Part shown: piece by piece, positions 28,777-38,510 of the stretch
How the letters are laid out: every line of letters begins with the position of its first letter
Position numbering within the stretch: the first letter of the stretch is position 1
Assembly: GCF_020151015.1 (NCBI RefSeq)
Contig: NZ_CP083746.1
Span: forward strand, 3,873,001 to 3,937,000
DNA: 64,000 nt
Reading direction: 5' to 3'
Source of the DNA: Pseudomonas sp. p1(2021b)
Lineage (GTDB): Bacteria > Pseudomonadota > Gammaproteobacteria > Pseudomonadales > Pseudomonadaceae
Program-made: the position numbers and the translations under genes
The notes under the pieces: model-generated
What the model was told of the DNA's origin: nothing
Database searches by the model: none
The model's input: the letters and a program-made list of their open reading frames with translations, nothing else

Positions 28777-29079
28777 GTGCGCAAGTCTTATTCGAGAGAA
28801 CACAAAATCCGAGCAGCTGAAATGGTGCTGGATGCCGGCCAGTCGGTTCCTGAGGTATGCGAAATCCTCGGGATTGGCCGCACAGCTCTTCGTCGTTGGG
28901 TTGAGCAGGTAAGGCAGGAGAGAGAGGGCAAGGTGCCGGCTGGAGCCAAAGCCATCACTCCGGAGCAGCAACGTATTGAAGAGCTGGAAGCGCTGGTTCG
29001 TCAAAAGGATCGGGATATCGAAATCCTAAAAAAGGCCAGTGCTCTCCTGCTTCGGGACTCCAAAGATCGTTCTCGCTGA
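28777..29079 (+). CDS. IS3-family transposase OrfA (DNA-binding helix-turn-helix protein)
   Basis: 100-residue protein from the GTG at 28777, which has a GGAGG site 9 bases upstream. It contains a helix-turn-helix (AAEMVLDAGQSVPEVCEILG to TALRRWVEQ) and a leucine-zipper-like coiled coil near the end (IEELEALVRQKDRDIEILKK). In the IS3 family OrfA binds the terminal repeats and is the N-terminal part of the OrfAB transposase made by -1 frameshifting; orfB is in the -1 frame here, consistent with that. Confidence 0.9.
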   Translation: MRKSYSREHKIRAAEMVLDAGQSVPEVCEILGIGRTALRRWVEQVRQEREGKVPAGAKAITPEQQRIEELEALVRQKDRDIEILKKASALLLRDSKDRSR

Positions 29080-29919
29080 TCAACGAGCTGAGTGAGCAAT
29101 ATGGTGTTGTCGACTGCTGTCGCGTGCTTGGGGTCAAACGCAGCAGTTTCTATGCATGGCGCAAACGCCAAGGGCGTGAGAATCCCGGCAGGGATGCTCT
29201 ACGCTCGCGTGTAATCGATCGTTTTAAGGCGTCACGAAGCTCTGCCGGTTCACGCACGTTGATGCAGGAGCTGCGGCGTGAAGGCCATGAGATTGGGCGT
29301 TACAAAGTGCGTGCGCTTATGCGTGAAGCTGGCCTGAAATGCCGGCAGCGTAGACCGCACCGGTATCGGTCATCCGGCACGGAAGCATTGATTGCGGAAA
29401 ACCAACTGAAGCGAAACTTCAAAGTTTCGACAATCAACGAGGTTTGGTGTGGCGATGTAACTTATATCCAGGTTGGCAGGCGTTGGCTGTATTTAGCCGC
29501 AGTAATCGACTTATGCACGCCGAGTCGTGGGCTGGGCGTTTTCAATGACTGCCGATGCCAGGCTGGCCTGTGACGCGCTGCGTATGGCGTCTGAGTCCAG
29601 GGGCAGGCCTGCGGGCGTGATGTTTCATTCAGATCAAGGCTGCCAGTACACCAGCCACAAATTCAGGTCTGTGCTTGAAGAGTGCAGCCTGAAGCAGAGC
29701 ATGAGCCACCGTGGCCAATGCTGGGACAACGCCGCCATGGAGCGATTCTTTGGGGCATTGAAATCAGAATGGGTGCCACCAGGAGGCTATGAGTCCGAAT
29801 CTGAAGCCAAGGCCGACATCATGGCTTATTTGGTGCGCTACAACCTCAAGCGCCTCCACAGCTACAACGGCTACGAGACCCCGGTAGCCATGGAGGAAAA
29901 GCTCAGGGCAGCGGCATGA
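29076..29919 (+). pseudogene. IS3-family transposase OrfB with an internal frameshift
   Basis: The catalytic DDE integrase core is present in two frames. The first part, to 29573 (closed frame), has the HTH_21-like region and first Asp in INEVWCGDVTYIQV. The second, from about 29527, has the second Asp in MFHSDQGCQYTSH and the Glu in WDNAAMERFFGALKSEW. At about 29510-29516 the reading changes from VIDL to CTPSRG, whereas IS3 relatives read DLYARRVVGWAFS. Adding two bases after TTAT restores that, so a 2-base deletion is inferred. The copy should be unable to make active transposase unless this is a sequencing error. Confidence 0.85.
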
Positions 29920-29955
29920 ACCTTAACCGGTGTCCAAAATTACTTGACCAGATCA

Positions 29956-29986
29956 GCTTGTCCCGCGATGGGCTGCACAGCAGCCC
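29956..29986. repeat. REP element, right part displaced by the IS
   Basis: GCTTGTCCCGCGATG plus the GGGCTGCACAGCAGCCC stem. It completes the REP begun at 28694 once the IS and one GCT copy are removed. Confidence 0.85.
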
Positions 29987-29994
29987 CATTCCAA

Positions 29995-30618
29995 TTAGAT
30001 CAACGAGTCGGTAAGGCCTTCGCGGGCTTCCCAGGCGGCCCGCACCGGAGCAAAGGAGCGTCGATGAATCGGCGTCGGCCCCAACCGCGCCAGGGCCTCC
30101 AGGTGCACCGGCGTCGGGTAGCCCTTGTGCCCGCCGATGCCATAGCCCGGGTAGATCAGCTCGAATGCGCTCATCTCCCGGTCACGGGTGACCTTGGCCA
30201 GAATGGAGGCCGCCGCGATCGCCGGCACCTGGGCGTCACCTTGAACCACCGGCGCAGCCGGCACCGCGAGCTTCGGGCAACGGTTGCCGTCGATCAGCGT
30301 AAGCTTGGGCGTGATGCTCAAGCCTTCCACCGCACGCTGCATGGCCAGCATGGTGGCCTGCAGGATGTTCAGGCTATCGATCTCTTCTACCGTGGCGCGT
30401 GCGATGAAAAAGCTCAAGGCTTTCTCGCAGATCTCCTCAAATAGCGCCTCGCGCTTGGCCTCGGTGAGCTTCTTCGAGTCGTTCAGGCCCAGGATCGGAC
30501 GCTGTGGGTCAAGGATCACCGCCGCAGTCACGACGTCGCCACACAGCGGCCCACGGCCCACCTCGTCGACACCGGCGACCAGCTCCTCGACCAGATTGAA
30601 GTCCAGCCCCATCTGCAT
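29995..30618 (-). CDS. rnhB: Ribonuclease HII
   Basis: 207 residues. It cleaves RNA in RNA-DNA hybrids, including single misincorporated ribonucleotides. The acidic active site begins with Asp-Glu in [33 protein letters not shown] holds the conserved Ser/Lys region and another acid. One base separates it from the lpxB stop, so it is the tail of the lpx operon. The IS and REP lie immediately downstream. Confidence 0.96.
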   Translation of the reverse strand: MQMGLDFNLVEELVAGVDEVGRGPLCGDVVTAAVILDPQRPILGLNDSKKLTEAKREALFEEICEKALSFFIARATVEEIDSLNILQATMLAMQRAVEGLSITPKLTLIDGNRCPKLAVPAAPVVQGDAQVPAIAAASILAKVTRDREMSAFELIYPGYGIGGHKGYPTPVHLEALARLGPTPIHRRSFAPVRAAWEAREGLTDSLI

Positions 30619-30619
30619 G

Positions 30620-31747
30620 CTATCGCGCTCCTAGCAAGGCCAACACCGCGTCGGCCGCCTGGTTGGAGGCGTCACGGCGCAGGGTGCGGTGAATCCGGTC
30701 GAAGCTGTCGGTCTGCTGCGTACCGTCAGTGACCAGCGGAGCCAGGGTCTGGGCCAGGGCGTCGCTGGTAGCGGCGTCCTGCAGCAGCTCGGGTACCAAC
30801 AGACGCTGGGCCAGCAGGTTGGGCAACGATACGTACGGGCTCTTGACCATGCGCTTGAGGATCCAGTACGTCAATGGCGCCAAGCGGTAGGCGACGACCA
30901 TGGGCCGCTTGTACAGCAGCGCTTCCAGGGTGGCTGTGCCCGAGGCGATGAGCACCGCATCGCACGCGGCCAAGGCCTCGTGGGAGCGGCCGTCGAGCAA
31001 GGTCAACGGCAGGTCGCGGCCCTGCAGCATCTGCTCGAGCTGGGCACGCCGGGACGGGTTGGCACACGGCGAGACGAAACGCACCCCAGGCACCCGTTCA
31101 CGCAAGCGCTCGGCGGCATCGAGGAACAGCGCGCCCAGGCGCTCGACCTCGCCGCCACGGCTACCCGGCATCAATGCGACCAGCGGCCCCGCGCCCAGTC
31201 CGAGGGCGGTGCGCGCCGCCTGGCGATCGGCTTCGAGCGGGATGGTATCGGCCAGCGGATGGCCGACGAAACGTACCGGCACGCCCTTCTCTTCGTAGAA
31301 TTTCGCCTCGAAGGGAAGCAGCGTCAGCATCAGGTCGCAGCCCTCGCGAATCTTCAACACACGCTTCTGCCGCCACGCCCAGACCGACGGGCTGACATAG
31401 TGCACGGTCTTGATCCCGGCCTGGCGCAGCTTCAGTTCGATGGTGAGGTTGAAGTCGGGCGCATCGATGCCGATGAACACATCCGGCTTTTCGGCGATGA
31501 GTGTCTGGATCAGTTCCTTGCGACGCTTGAGCAGCTCACGCAACCGCCCCAGCACTTCCACCAGGCCCATGACCGCGAGGCGCTCCATGGGGAAGTAGGA
31601 CACCAGGCCTTCGGCCTCCATCAAGGGGCCACCGACGCCGATGAAACGCACATCGGGGTGGCGCGCCTTGAGGGCACGCATCAGGCCGGAACCGAGGATA
31701 TCGCCGCTGGCCTCGCCAGCGACCAATGCCACGCACAGCTGGGCCAT
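30620..31747 (-). CDS. lpxB: Lipid-A-disaccharide synthase
   Basis: 375-residue glycosyltransferase (family GT19). It joins UDP-diacylglucosamine and lipid X to make the lipid A disaccharide at the inner membrane. Family blocks: [19 protein letters not shown] at the N-terminus, [14 protein letters not shown] in the middle and [20 protein letters not shown] near the nucleotide site. One base separates it from lpxA upstream. Confidence 0.97.
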   Translation of the reverse strand: MAQLCVALVAGEASGDILGSGLMRALKARHPDVRFIGVGGPLMEAEGLVSYFPMERLAVMGLVEVLGRLRELLKRRKELIQTLIAEKPDVFIGIDAPDFNLTIELKLRQAGIKTVHYVSPSVWAWRQKRVLKIREGCDLMLTLLPFEAKFYEEKGVPVRFVGHPLADTIPLEADRQAARTALGLGAGPLVALMPGSRGGEVERLGALFLDAAERLRERVPGVRFVSPCANPSRRAQLEQMLQGRDLPLTLLDGRSHEALAACDAVLIASGTATLEALLYKRPMVVAYRLAPLTYWILKRMVKSPYVSLPNLLAQRLLVPELLQDAATSDALAQTLAPLVTDGTQQTDSFDRIHRTLRRDASNQAADAVLALLGAR

Positions 31748-31748
31748 A

Positions 31749-32525
31749 TCAGCGGGTGATGCCGCGAGCGGAGCTTTGGATCGACTGACGGAACAGCTCG
31801 ACCTCGGGGAACTGCGTTGCCAGCTCGCCTAGCTCGTTGAGCGCGTCTTCCACGGTCAGGCCATGGCGATAGACGATTTTGTAGGCACGGCGCAGGGCGT
31901 GGATGACCTCGTCGCTGAACCCCCGGCGGCGCATGCCCTCGAAGTTCATGCTACGGGCCTCTGCCGGGCTGCCGAACACCGTGACGAAGGCCGGCACGTC
32001 CTTGCCGATCGCCGTACCCATGCCGGAGAAGGCGTGGGCGCCGATATGGCAGTACTGGTGCACCAGGGTGTAGCCGGACAGGATCGCCCAGTCGCCCACA
32101 TGCACATGACCGGCCAGCGCGGTGTTGTTGACCAGGATGCAATGATTGCCGATAACGCTGTCGTGCCCGATATGGGCATAGGCCATGATCAGGTTATGGT
32201 CCCCGAGGGTGGTTTCCGCACGGTCCTGGACGGTGCCACGGTGAATGGTGACACCTTCGCGGATCACATTGTGGTCACCGATCACCAGGCGCGTGGGCTC
32301 ACCCTTGTACTTGAGGTCGGGGGTGTCTTCACCGATGGAGGAAAACTGGTAGATACGGTTGTGCTTGCCGATCCGGGTCGGCCCCTTGAGCACCACGTGA
32401 GGGCCGATGACGGTGCCCTCGCCGATTTCCACGCCAGGCCCTACGATCGACCAGGGGCCAACCTCGACACCGTCGGCCAGCTTGGCTGACGGGTCGATGA
32501 TCGCCCGAGGGTCAATCGAACTCAT
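31749..32525 (-). CDS. lpxA: UDP-N-acetylglucosamine O-acyltransferase LpxA
   Basis: 258 residues. It catalyses the first step of lipid A synthesis, adding a 3-hydroxyacyl chain. The N-terminal two-thirds is a left-handed beta-helix of hexapeptide repeats ([20 protein letters not shown] is one run); the catalytic His is in [14 protein letters not shown]. The start [12 protein letters not shown] overlaps the fabZ stop by four bases. Confidence 0.97.
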   Translation of the reverse strand: MSSIDPRAIIDPSAKLADGVEVGPWSIVGPGVEIGEGTVIGPHVVLKGPTRIGKHNRIYQFSSIGEDTPDLKYKGEPTRLVIGDHNVIREGVTIHRGTVQDRAETTLGDHNLIMAYAHIGHDSVIGNHCILVNNTALAGHVHVGDWAILSGYTLVHQYCHIGAHAFSGMGTAIGKDVPAFVTVFGSPAEARSMNFEGMRRRGFSDEVIHALRRAYKIVYRHGLTVEDALNELGELATQFPEVELFRQSIQSSARGITR

Positions 32526-32962
32526 AGGGAGCGTTCCGCGCAGGTGATCTCGGCCGAGCAGACCGGCTTGCCGTCCACCAGGGCGCGGCATTCGAACTTC
32601 CAGATCATGCTCTTGCGGCTGAGGAACTTGGCTTCCAGGACCAGCTGGTCCCCCGGCAGCACCGGCTGGCGGAAGCGCAGCTTGTCGGAACCGACGAAGT
32701 AGTAGAGGGTGCCGTCGGCAGGCTTGGCATCGAGCATCTTGAACCCGAGAATCCCGGCCGCCTGGGCCATGGCCTCGATGATCAGCACGCCCGGCATGAT
32801 TGGATGCGCCGGGAAATGGCCGTTGAAGAACGGCTCATTGATGCTGACATTCTTGTAGGCACGAATGCTCTGGGCCTCGAAGTCCAGGTCCGTTACGCGG
32901 TCCACCAACAGGAACGGGTAACGGTGAGGCAGGTATTCGCGAATCTCGTTGATGTCCATCAT
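32522..32962 (-). CDS. fabZ: 3-hydroxyacyl-[acyl-carrier-protein] dehydratase FabZ
   Basis: 146-residue hot-dog-fold enzyme of fatty-acid elongation. The active-site His and Glu are in [20 protein letters not shown]; the N-terminus [20 protein letters not shown] is typical. Two adjacent ATG codons (32962, 32959) could serve as start. It sits between lpxD and lpxA, linking acyl-chain supply with lipid A synthesis; the 113-base gap to lpxD is the widest in this cluster and may hold an internal promoter. Confidence 0.97.
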   Translation of the reverse strand: MMDINEIREYLPHRYPFLLVDRVTDLDFEAQSIRAYKNVSINEPFFNGHFPAHPIMPGVLIIEAMAQAAGILGFKMLDAKPADGTLYYFVGSDKLRFRQPVLPGDQLVLEAKFLSRKSMIWKFECRALVDGKPVCSAEITCAERSL

Positions 32963-33075
32963 TTCGGGGGGAAGCCTGTAATAAGAATAGGGAGCGCAGG
33001 TGCTGACCACACGCTCCTTTTGCAATCCAAAGAGGAGCCAGCTAGCGACTGTTCACTCTTGCTCAGGGAATGGTA

Positions 33076-34131
33076 TCAGCCTTCTGATGCCAGCTGGCCA
33101 CCTGAGGTCACGGTATCGACACGTTTTTCCAGCTGCTGGAGACGCTTGGACATCTCGTCCAGCTGGCGGATACGCGCGGCGCTCTTGCGCCATTCGGCCA
33201 GCGGCTGCATGGCCGTGCCGGATGAATAGCCACCCGGTTCCGTGATGGAACGGGTCACCATGGTCATGCCGGAAACGAATACGTTGTCGCAGACATCGAT
33301 ATGACCCACCATGCCCACACCGCCCGCGATCATGCAGTGCTTGCCGATACGCGTGCTGCCGGAGATCCCGACGCACGCGGCCATGGCCGTGTGGTCACCG
33401 ACCTGCACGTTATGGGCGATCTGGATCTGGTTGTCGAGCTTGACGCCGTTGCCGATGCGCGTATCCGACAACGCGCCGCGGTCCACGGCGGTGTTCACGC
33501 CGATCTCCACGTCGTCGCCGATGGTCACGCCACCGATCTGGGCGATCTTGTTCCAGACCCCCTTCTCGTTGGCAAAGCCGAAGCCTTCGCCACCGATCAC
33601 CGCACCGGACTGGATGACCACGCGCTTGCCGATGGTCACGTCGTGGTACAGCGTCACCCGCGGTGCCAGCCAGCCGCCTTCACCGATCACGCAACGGGCA
33701 CCGACGAAGCAGTGGGCACCGATGGTGACGTTGGCCGCTACCTGCGCACCGCTCTCGATCACCGCGAACGGGCCGATGCTGGCGCTGGGGTCCACCTGGG
33801 CGTCCCCGGCCACCACGGCGCTGGGATGGATTCCCGCCACAGCCTTGGGTTTGGGGTCGAACAGGTGGGAAATCCGGGCGTAGGCCAGGTACGGGTCGGG
33901 CACGATCAACGCATTGCCGGCGAAGCCTTCGGCGTCCTCGGCCTTGAGCAGCACCGCACCGGCCTTGGACGCGTCCAGGTACTTGCGGTATTGCTTGTTG
34001 GCCAGGAAGCTCAACTGCCCGGCGCTGGCTTCCTGCAGGGTTGCCAGGCCGGTGATCTGCAGCGCCTCGGGGCCCTTGAGGGTCGCCCCGAGGGCCTCGG
34101 CCAGCTGGCCGAGCGTCATGGTCACGGTCAT
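33076..34131 (-). CDS. lpxD: UDP-3-O-acylglucosamine N-acyltransferase LpxD
   Basis: 351 residues. It adds the N-linked 3-hydroxyacyl chain in lipid A synthesis. An N-terminal uridine-binding domain ([15 protein letters not shown]) precedes a hexapeptide-repeat beta-helix (from about residue 100), with the catalytic His region in [19 protein letters not shown]. The C-terminal helix is [17 protein letters not shown]. It begins one base after the skp stop. Confidence 0.96.
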   Translation of the reverse strand: MTVTMTLGQLAEALGATLKGPEALQITGLATLQEASAGQLSFLANKQYRKYLDASKAGAVLLKAEDAEGFAGNALIVPDPYLAYARISHLFDPKPKAVAGIHPSAVVAGDAQVDPSASIGPFAVIESGAQVAANVTIGAHCFVGARCVIGEGGWLAPRVTLYHDVTIGKRVVIQSGAVIGGEGFGFANEKGVWNKIAQIGGVTIGDDVEIGVNTAVDRGALSDTRIGNGVKLDNQIQIAHNVQVGDHTAMAACVGISGSTRIGKHCMIAGGVGMVGHIDVCDNVFVSGMTMVTRSITEPGGYSSGTAMQPLAEWRKSAARIRQLDEMSKRLQQLEKRVDTVTSGGQLASEG

Positions 34132-34132
34132 A

Positions 34133-34636
34133 TCAACGGGCTTGGTTCATACGCTCGATGACTTGACGGGTGATGTCGTATTGCGGCTTGACGTCGATTA
34201 CCGCGCCGCGCTCGAGCACCAGGTCATAGCCACCCTTCTTGATCACTTCCTCGACAGCACCGTCGAGCTTGGGCTTGAGCTGCTTGAGCATGTCACGGTC
34301 GGCGACGGCCTTGGCTTCGTTCAGCTCCTTGGACTGGAACTGGAAGTCACGGGCTTTCTGCTTGAATTCGAGCTCCAGGCGCTCGCGCTCCTGTTGCTGC
34401 ATCTTGTCGCCGCCCTTGATCAGGCGGTCCTGGATGCCCTTGGCGCTGCTTTCCAGGTTCTTCAGCTTGGTCAGCTGCGGGCCGAACTTCTTCTCGGCAT
34501 CGACAGCGTACTTCTTGGCCGCGTCGGACTCGAGCAGCGCCATCTGATAGTTCAGCACGGCAATCTTCATTTCGGCGAAAGCCGGGGTGGCGACCAGCGC
34601 CGCGGCCATCACGGCCAGTTGAGTCAACTTACGCAC
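34133..34636 (-). CDS. skp: Periplasmic chaperone Skp/OmpH
   Basis: 167 residues with a cleavable signal peptide ([20 protein letters not shown]). The long charged helical arms ([20 protein letters not shown] and [20 protein letters not shown]) form the tentacles of the trimer. It holds unfolded outer-membrane proteins and passes them to BamA, encoded just upstream. The start is the GTG at 34636, with AGGAG 6 bases before it; no ATG gives a sensible signal peptide. Confidence 0.93.
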   Translation of the reverse strand: MRKLTQLAVMAAALVATPAFAEMKIAVLNYQMALLESDAAKKYAVDAEKKFGPQLTKLKNLESSAKGIQDRLIKGGDKMQQQERERLELEFKQKARDFQFQSKELNEAKAVADRDMLKQLKPKLDGAVEEVIKKGGYDLVLERGAVIDVKPQYDITRQVIERMNQAR

Positions 34637-34680
34637 GATGCACTCCTGGATAAACCGTTGTCGTTGAGCGAGGGCCGACC

Positions 34681-37032
34681 TTAGAAGGTCTGGCCCAGAG
34701 AGAATTGGAACACCTGGGTATCGGCGTCGTCCGGCTTCTTCACCGGCATCGCCAGGCTGAAGCTCAACGGGCCCAGCGCGGTGATCCAGGTGACGCCCAG
34801 GCCGACGGAGCTGGCCATGCCCGAGAAGCCGACCTTTTCGCAATCAGGCTTATTGCCGCAGTTGGTGTCGAACACGTTACCCACGTCCCAGAACACGGAC
34901 GTACGCAGGGAACGCTGGTCCTTGACGAACGGCAGCGGGAACAGCAGTTCTACACCACCCTGCACGAGGACGTTGCCACCGAACGGCAGTGGATCCTGGT
35001 CCGGGTCCTTGATGGTGCCCGGCTTGGTGCCTTGGCTTGGGGTACTGCGCGGGCCCAGGCTGCTGTCCTTGAAGCCACGGACCGAGTTGAAGCCACCCGC
35101 GAAGTAGTTCTCGTAGAACGGCAGCCCATCGGTGGAACCGAAGCCATCACCATAGCCCAACTCGGTGTGCAGGCGCAGGGTGTAGTCGTTGTTGATCGGC
35201 TTGAACAGCTGGCCACGGTAGTCGAGCTTGAAGAACGACAGGTCGCTGCCCGGGGTGGTGACTTCGGCGGACAAGCTCTGGGAGTGACCACGGGTCGCCA
35301 GCACGCCCTTGTTCAGGGTGGACTCGGACCAGCCGGCCGACGCCTTGAAGTTCAGGAAGCTGTCGTCTCCCTCACGGTCCAGGAAGTCGAAGATCTCGTC
35401 GACGGTGTACTTACCGGTCTTGATCTTGTCCTGCTGCACGTTGAAGCCGAAGGTCAGACGCGAGGTCTCGCTGATCGGGTAGCCGACGCTGACACCGGCA
35501 CCCAGGCTGTCCACCGCATAGCTCGCCACGTCGACATCGAGGTCATCGTAGTCGGTGCTACGGTAGAAGGCGTTGTAGCCCAGGCTGACGCCATCGGCGG
35601 TCCAGTAGGGGTCGACGAAGCCGAAGTTGTAGCGGGTCTGGTATTCCGAACGGGTCAGGCCGACGGACACCTTGTTACCGGTACCCAGGAAGTTGCTCTG
35701 GCTGATCGAGCCACCAAGGATCAGGCCCGCGCTCTGGGCAAAACCGACGCTGGCGGTGATGGAGCCGGAGGCCTGCTCCTCGACGCTGTAGTTGACGTCG
35801 ACCTGGTCGTCGGTGCCTGGCACCGGCGGGGTCTCGACGTTGACTTCCTTGAAGAAGCCCAGGCGCTCGAGGCGGGTCTTGGACTGGTCGATCAGGTAGG
35901 TCGAAGCCCAGCCACCTTCCATCTGGCGCATTTCGCGACGCAGCACTTCGTCTTCGGTCTTGGTGTTGCCGCGGTAGTTGATGCGGTTGACGTAGGCACG
36001 CTTGCCCGGGTCGACGACGAACATGATGTCGACGGTGTGGTCTTCATCGTTCGGCTGCGGCACGCCGTTGACGTTGGCGAAGGTGTAGCCCTCGTTACCC
36101 AGGCGACGGGTGATCAGGTCGGAGGTGGTGGTCATCACCTTGCGCGAGAACACCTGGCCCGGCTGCACCAGCAGCAGCGACTTGACCTGGTCTTCAGGCA
36201 CTTTCAGGTCGCCGGAGAGCTTCACGTCACGGACGGTGTACTTCTCGCCTTCGTTGATGTTGACGGTGATGTAGACGTGCTTCTTGTCAGGGGTGATGGA
36301 CACCTGGGTCGAAGCGATGTCCATGTTGATGTAGCCGCGGTCCAGGTAGTAGGAGCGCAGGCGCTCCAGGTCACCGGAGAGCTTCTCGCGGGCGTACTTG
36401 TCATCGTTCTTGAAGAAGGACAGCCAGTTGGTGGTCTTGAGCTCGAAGAGCTGGGCCAGCTCCTCGTCGTCGAAGACATTGTTGCCGACGATGTTGATGT
36501 GCTGGATCGCGGCGACGGTGCCTTCGTTGATCTTGATCTTCAGGCCGACGCGGTTGCGCGGCTGCGGCACCACCTCGGCGTCGACCTCGGCCGAGTAGCG
36601 GCCCTGGGCCACGTACTGGCGCTGCAGTTCGTTACGCACGCCTTCGAGGGTGGCACGCTGGAAGATCTCGCCTTCGGCCAGGCCCGATTGCTTCAGGCCC
36701 TTCATCAGGTCTTCGGTGCTGATCGCCTTGTTGCCTTCGATCTCGATGCTCGACACCGATGGGCGCTCGACCACGTTGATGATCAGGACATTGCCGTCGC
36801 GGCTCAGCTGGATGTCCTGGAAGAAGCCGGTCTTGAACAGCGAGCGGGTAGACTCCACCAGGCGCCGATCGTCGGCCTGGTCGCCCACGTTCAGGGGCAG
36901 GGCACCGAACACGCTGCCAGCGGAAACCCGCTGCAGGCCATTGACACGAATATCGGAGATGGTGAAGGACTCGGCGTGAACTTCAGCGATCATCAGTGCG
37001 GAGAGGACCGCAGTTAGCAGCAGACGTTTCAT
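34681..37032 (-). CDS. bamA: Outer-membrane protein assembly factor BamA
   Basis: 783 residues. Signal peptide (MKRLLLTAVLSALMIAEVHA), five POTRA domains (to about residue 420) and a 16-strand Omp85 barrel ending in VFQFSLGQTF with the terminal Phe signal. The lid-loop block GGFNSVRGFKDSSLGPRST contains the VRGF motif. It is the central BAM insertase for beta-barrel proteins and for LPS export components. Neighbours rseP and skp are functionally related. Confidence 0.97.
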   Translation of the reverse strand: MKRLLLTAVLSALMIAEVHAESFTISDIRVNGLQRVSAGSVFGALPLNVGDQADDRRLVESTRSLFKTGFFQDIQLSRDGNVLIINVVERPSVSSIEIEGNKAISTEDLMKGLKQSGLAEGEIFQRATLEGVRNELQRQYVAQGRYSAEVDAEVVPQPRNRVGLKIKINEGTVAAIQHINIVGNNVFDDEELAQLFELKTTNWLSFFKNDDKYAREKLSGDLERLRSYYLDRGYINMDIASTQVSITPDKKHVYITVNINEGEKYTVRDVKLSGDLKVPEDQVKSLLLVQPGQVFSRKVMTTTSDLITRRLGNEGYTFANVNGVPQPNDEDHTVDIMFVVDPGKRAYVNRINYRGNTKTEDEVLRREMRQMEGGWASTYLIDQSKTRLERLGFFKEVNVETPPVPGTDDQVDVNYSVEEQASGSITASVGFAQSAGLILGGSISQSNFLGTGNKVSVGLTRSEYQTRYNFGFVDPYWTADGVSLGYNAFYRSTDYDDLDVDVASYAVDSLGAGVSVGYPISETSRLTFGFNVQQDKIKTGKYTVDEIFDFLDREGDDSFLNFKASAGWSESTLNKGVLATRGHSQSLSAEVTTPGSDLSFFKLDYRGQLFKPINNDYTLRLHTELGYGDGFGSTDGLPFYENYFAGGFNSVRGFKDSSLGPRSTPSQGTKPGTIKDPDQDPLPFGGNVLVQGGVELLFPLPFVKDQRSLRTSVFWDVGNVFDTNCGNKPDCEKVGFSGMASSVGLGVTWITALGPLSFSLAMPVKKPDDADTQVFQFSLGQTF

Positions 37033-37062
37033 GAAGTCCTTTTATTCCAACTGGCAATAAAC

Positions 37063-37088
37063 AACCTGCCGCGATGAGGCGGCAGGTT
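37063..37088 (-). terminator. Hairpin between rseP and bamA (partial terminator candidate)
   Basis: AACCTGCCGC / GCGGCAGGTT, perfect 10-bp stem with a 6-base loop, followed on the minus strand by GTTTATT. It may reduce read-through from rseP into bamA. Confidence 0.6.
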
Positions 37089-37111
37089 CGTTCGCAATTG
37101 AGCGAAGCTTT

Positions 37112-38464
37112 TTATAGTCGACCCAGATCGTTGATCAGGGCGAGCAACATCACCCCAATGACCAAACTGATACCGATCTGGACCCCCCAACCTTGCACCC
37201 GATCCGAAAGCGGACGACCGCGCGCCCACTCGATCAGGTAGAACAGCAAATGCCCCCCATCCAATACCGGGATGGGCAGCAGGTTAAGAACCCCCAGGCT
37301 TATGCTCAGGTAGGCCAGGAAATTCAGGAAATCCCCCACGCCCGACTGGGCTGAAGCGCCCGCCACTTTAGCAATGGTTATCGGTCCACTCAAGTTTTTT
37401 ACCGAGAGCTCCCCGAACAGCATTTTCTTCAGCGATTCGAGGGTCAGGACACTCATGTTCCATGTTCTCGACAGGCTCTGGGCAACGGCATCCAGCGGCC
37501 CGTAGCTGACTTCGCGGACCATGTCGGCGGGCCATTCGGCGCCCTTGACGCCTGCCCCCAGGTACCCACCGGAAGCCTGCCCTTCACCGCGCCGGGCCAA
37601 GGTCACCGGGACCTCGAGCTGGGCACCGTCGCGCTCCACGCGCAGCTTTACCTTGGCCTCGGGGCGGGCGCGAACGCTGTCGACCACCTGCTGCCAATCG
37701 TTCAGGTCGACACCATCGAGGCTCAGCAACCGGTCACCCGTCTTGAGCCCGGCAGCGGCGGCCGGACCTTTCGGGTCGATCTCGGCCAGCACTGGCGCAA
37801 TGGCCGGGCGCCACGGGCGCAGGCCCAGGGACTGGATCGGGTCCGGTTCGTCCACACCCTTGAGCCACTGGCTGAGGATGATTTCATGCTGGCGCTCCAG
37901 CGTACCGCCCTGCTCGATCACACCGACCTTGAGGGTGCCGCTTTCGCCAAGACGACGGACCAGTTGCAGGTTGACCGCAGACCAGCCATTGGTCGGCTCG
38001 CCGTCGATGGATACCACTTCCTGACCAGCGGCCAGGCCTGCGGAAGCCGCCAGGCTGCCCGCCTCGACTGCACCGATCACCGGGCGCACCTGCTGGGTAC
38101 CGAGCATGGCCAGGACCCAGAAGAACAACAGGGCGAGGAGGAAGTTGGCCACAGGGCCGGCCGCGACGATGGCGATGCGCTGGCGCACCGGCTTGCGATT
38201 GAAAGACTGGTCGACCAATGCAGGCGGCACTTCGCCTTCGCGCTCGTCGAGCATCTTGACGTAGCCACCCAGGGGGATGGCTGCCACCACGAACTCGGTG
38301 CCGCGGCGGTCGTGCCAGCGCAGCAGCGGCGTGCCAAACCCCACGGAGAAGCGCAGCACCTTGACGCCACAGCGCCTGGCCACCCAGAAATGGCCGAATT
38401 CGTGGAAGGTGACCAGCACACCCAGGGCGACCAGGGTGCCGACTATCATGTAGAGCGCTGTCAT
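37112..38464 (-). CDS. rseP: Site-2 intramembrane zinc protease RseP
   Basis: 450-residue inner-membrane protease that cuts anti-sigma factors (MucA/RseA type) during envelope stress. The zinc motif is FHEFGH near the N-terminus; the third ligand is in LLPIPVLDGGHLLFYL near the C-terminus. Two PDZ domains lie between (around ASAGLAAGQEVVSIDG and AAAGLKTGDRLLSLDG). It belongs to the dxr-rseP-bamA run. Confidence 0.97.
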   Translation of the reverse strand: MTALYMIVGTLVALGVLVTFHEFGHFWVARRCGVKVLRFSVGFGTPLLRWHDRRGTEFVVAAIPLGGYVKMLDEREGEVPPALVDQSFNRKPVRQRIAIVAAGPVANFLLALLFFWVLAMLGTQQVRPVIGAVEAGSLAASAGLAAGQEVVSIDGEPTNGWSAVNLQLVRRLGESGTLKVGVIEQGGTLERQHEIILSQWLKGVDEPDPIQSLGLRPWRPAIAPVLAEIDPKGPAAAAGLKTGDRLLSLDGVDLNDWQQVVDSVRARPEAKVKLRVERDGAQLEVPVTLARRGEGQASGGYLGAGVKGAEWPADMVREVSYGPLDAVAQSLSRTWNMSVLTLESLKKMLFGELSVKNLSGPITIAKVAGASAQSGVGDFLNFLAYLSISLGVLNLLPIPVLDGGHLLFYLIEWARGRPLSDRVQGWGVQIGISLVIGVMLLALINDLGRL

Positions 38465-38510
38465 ACCTGTCTCCGAATGACGTTCAGCCCATCCCTGGAA
38501 CTAGCGGACA

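Larger units (their letters stand above)
28708..29955 (+). mobile_element. IS3-family insertion sequence, 1248 bp
   Basis: Ends are 27-base imperfect inverted repeats: the left begins TGAACTGGCC and the right, read inward, TGATCTGGTC; both finish ATTTTGGACACC. Both ends start with the TG...CA dinucleotides of the IS3 family. A 3-base target duplication GCT is visible (28705-28707 and 29956-29958). It encodes orfA and a frame-disrupted orfB, reading against the surrounding lpx-dnaE operon. Removing the IS and one GCT rebuilds a REP palindrome, which proves the insertion point. Confidence 0.92.

Noticed and set aside
34705..37017. A 770-codon open frame antisense to bamA, and a similar long one antisense to pyrG (20213-22255)
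   Set aside because: Both mirror the biased codons of real genes; no family features.
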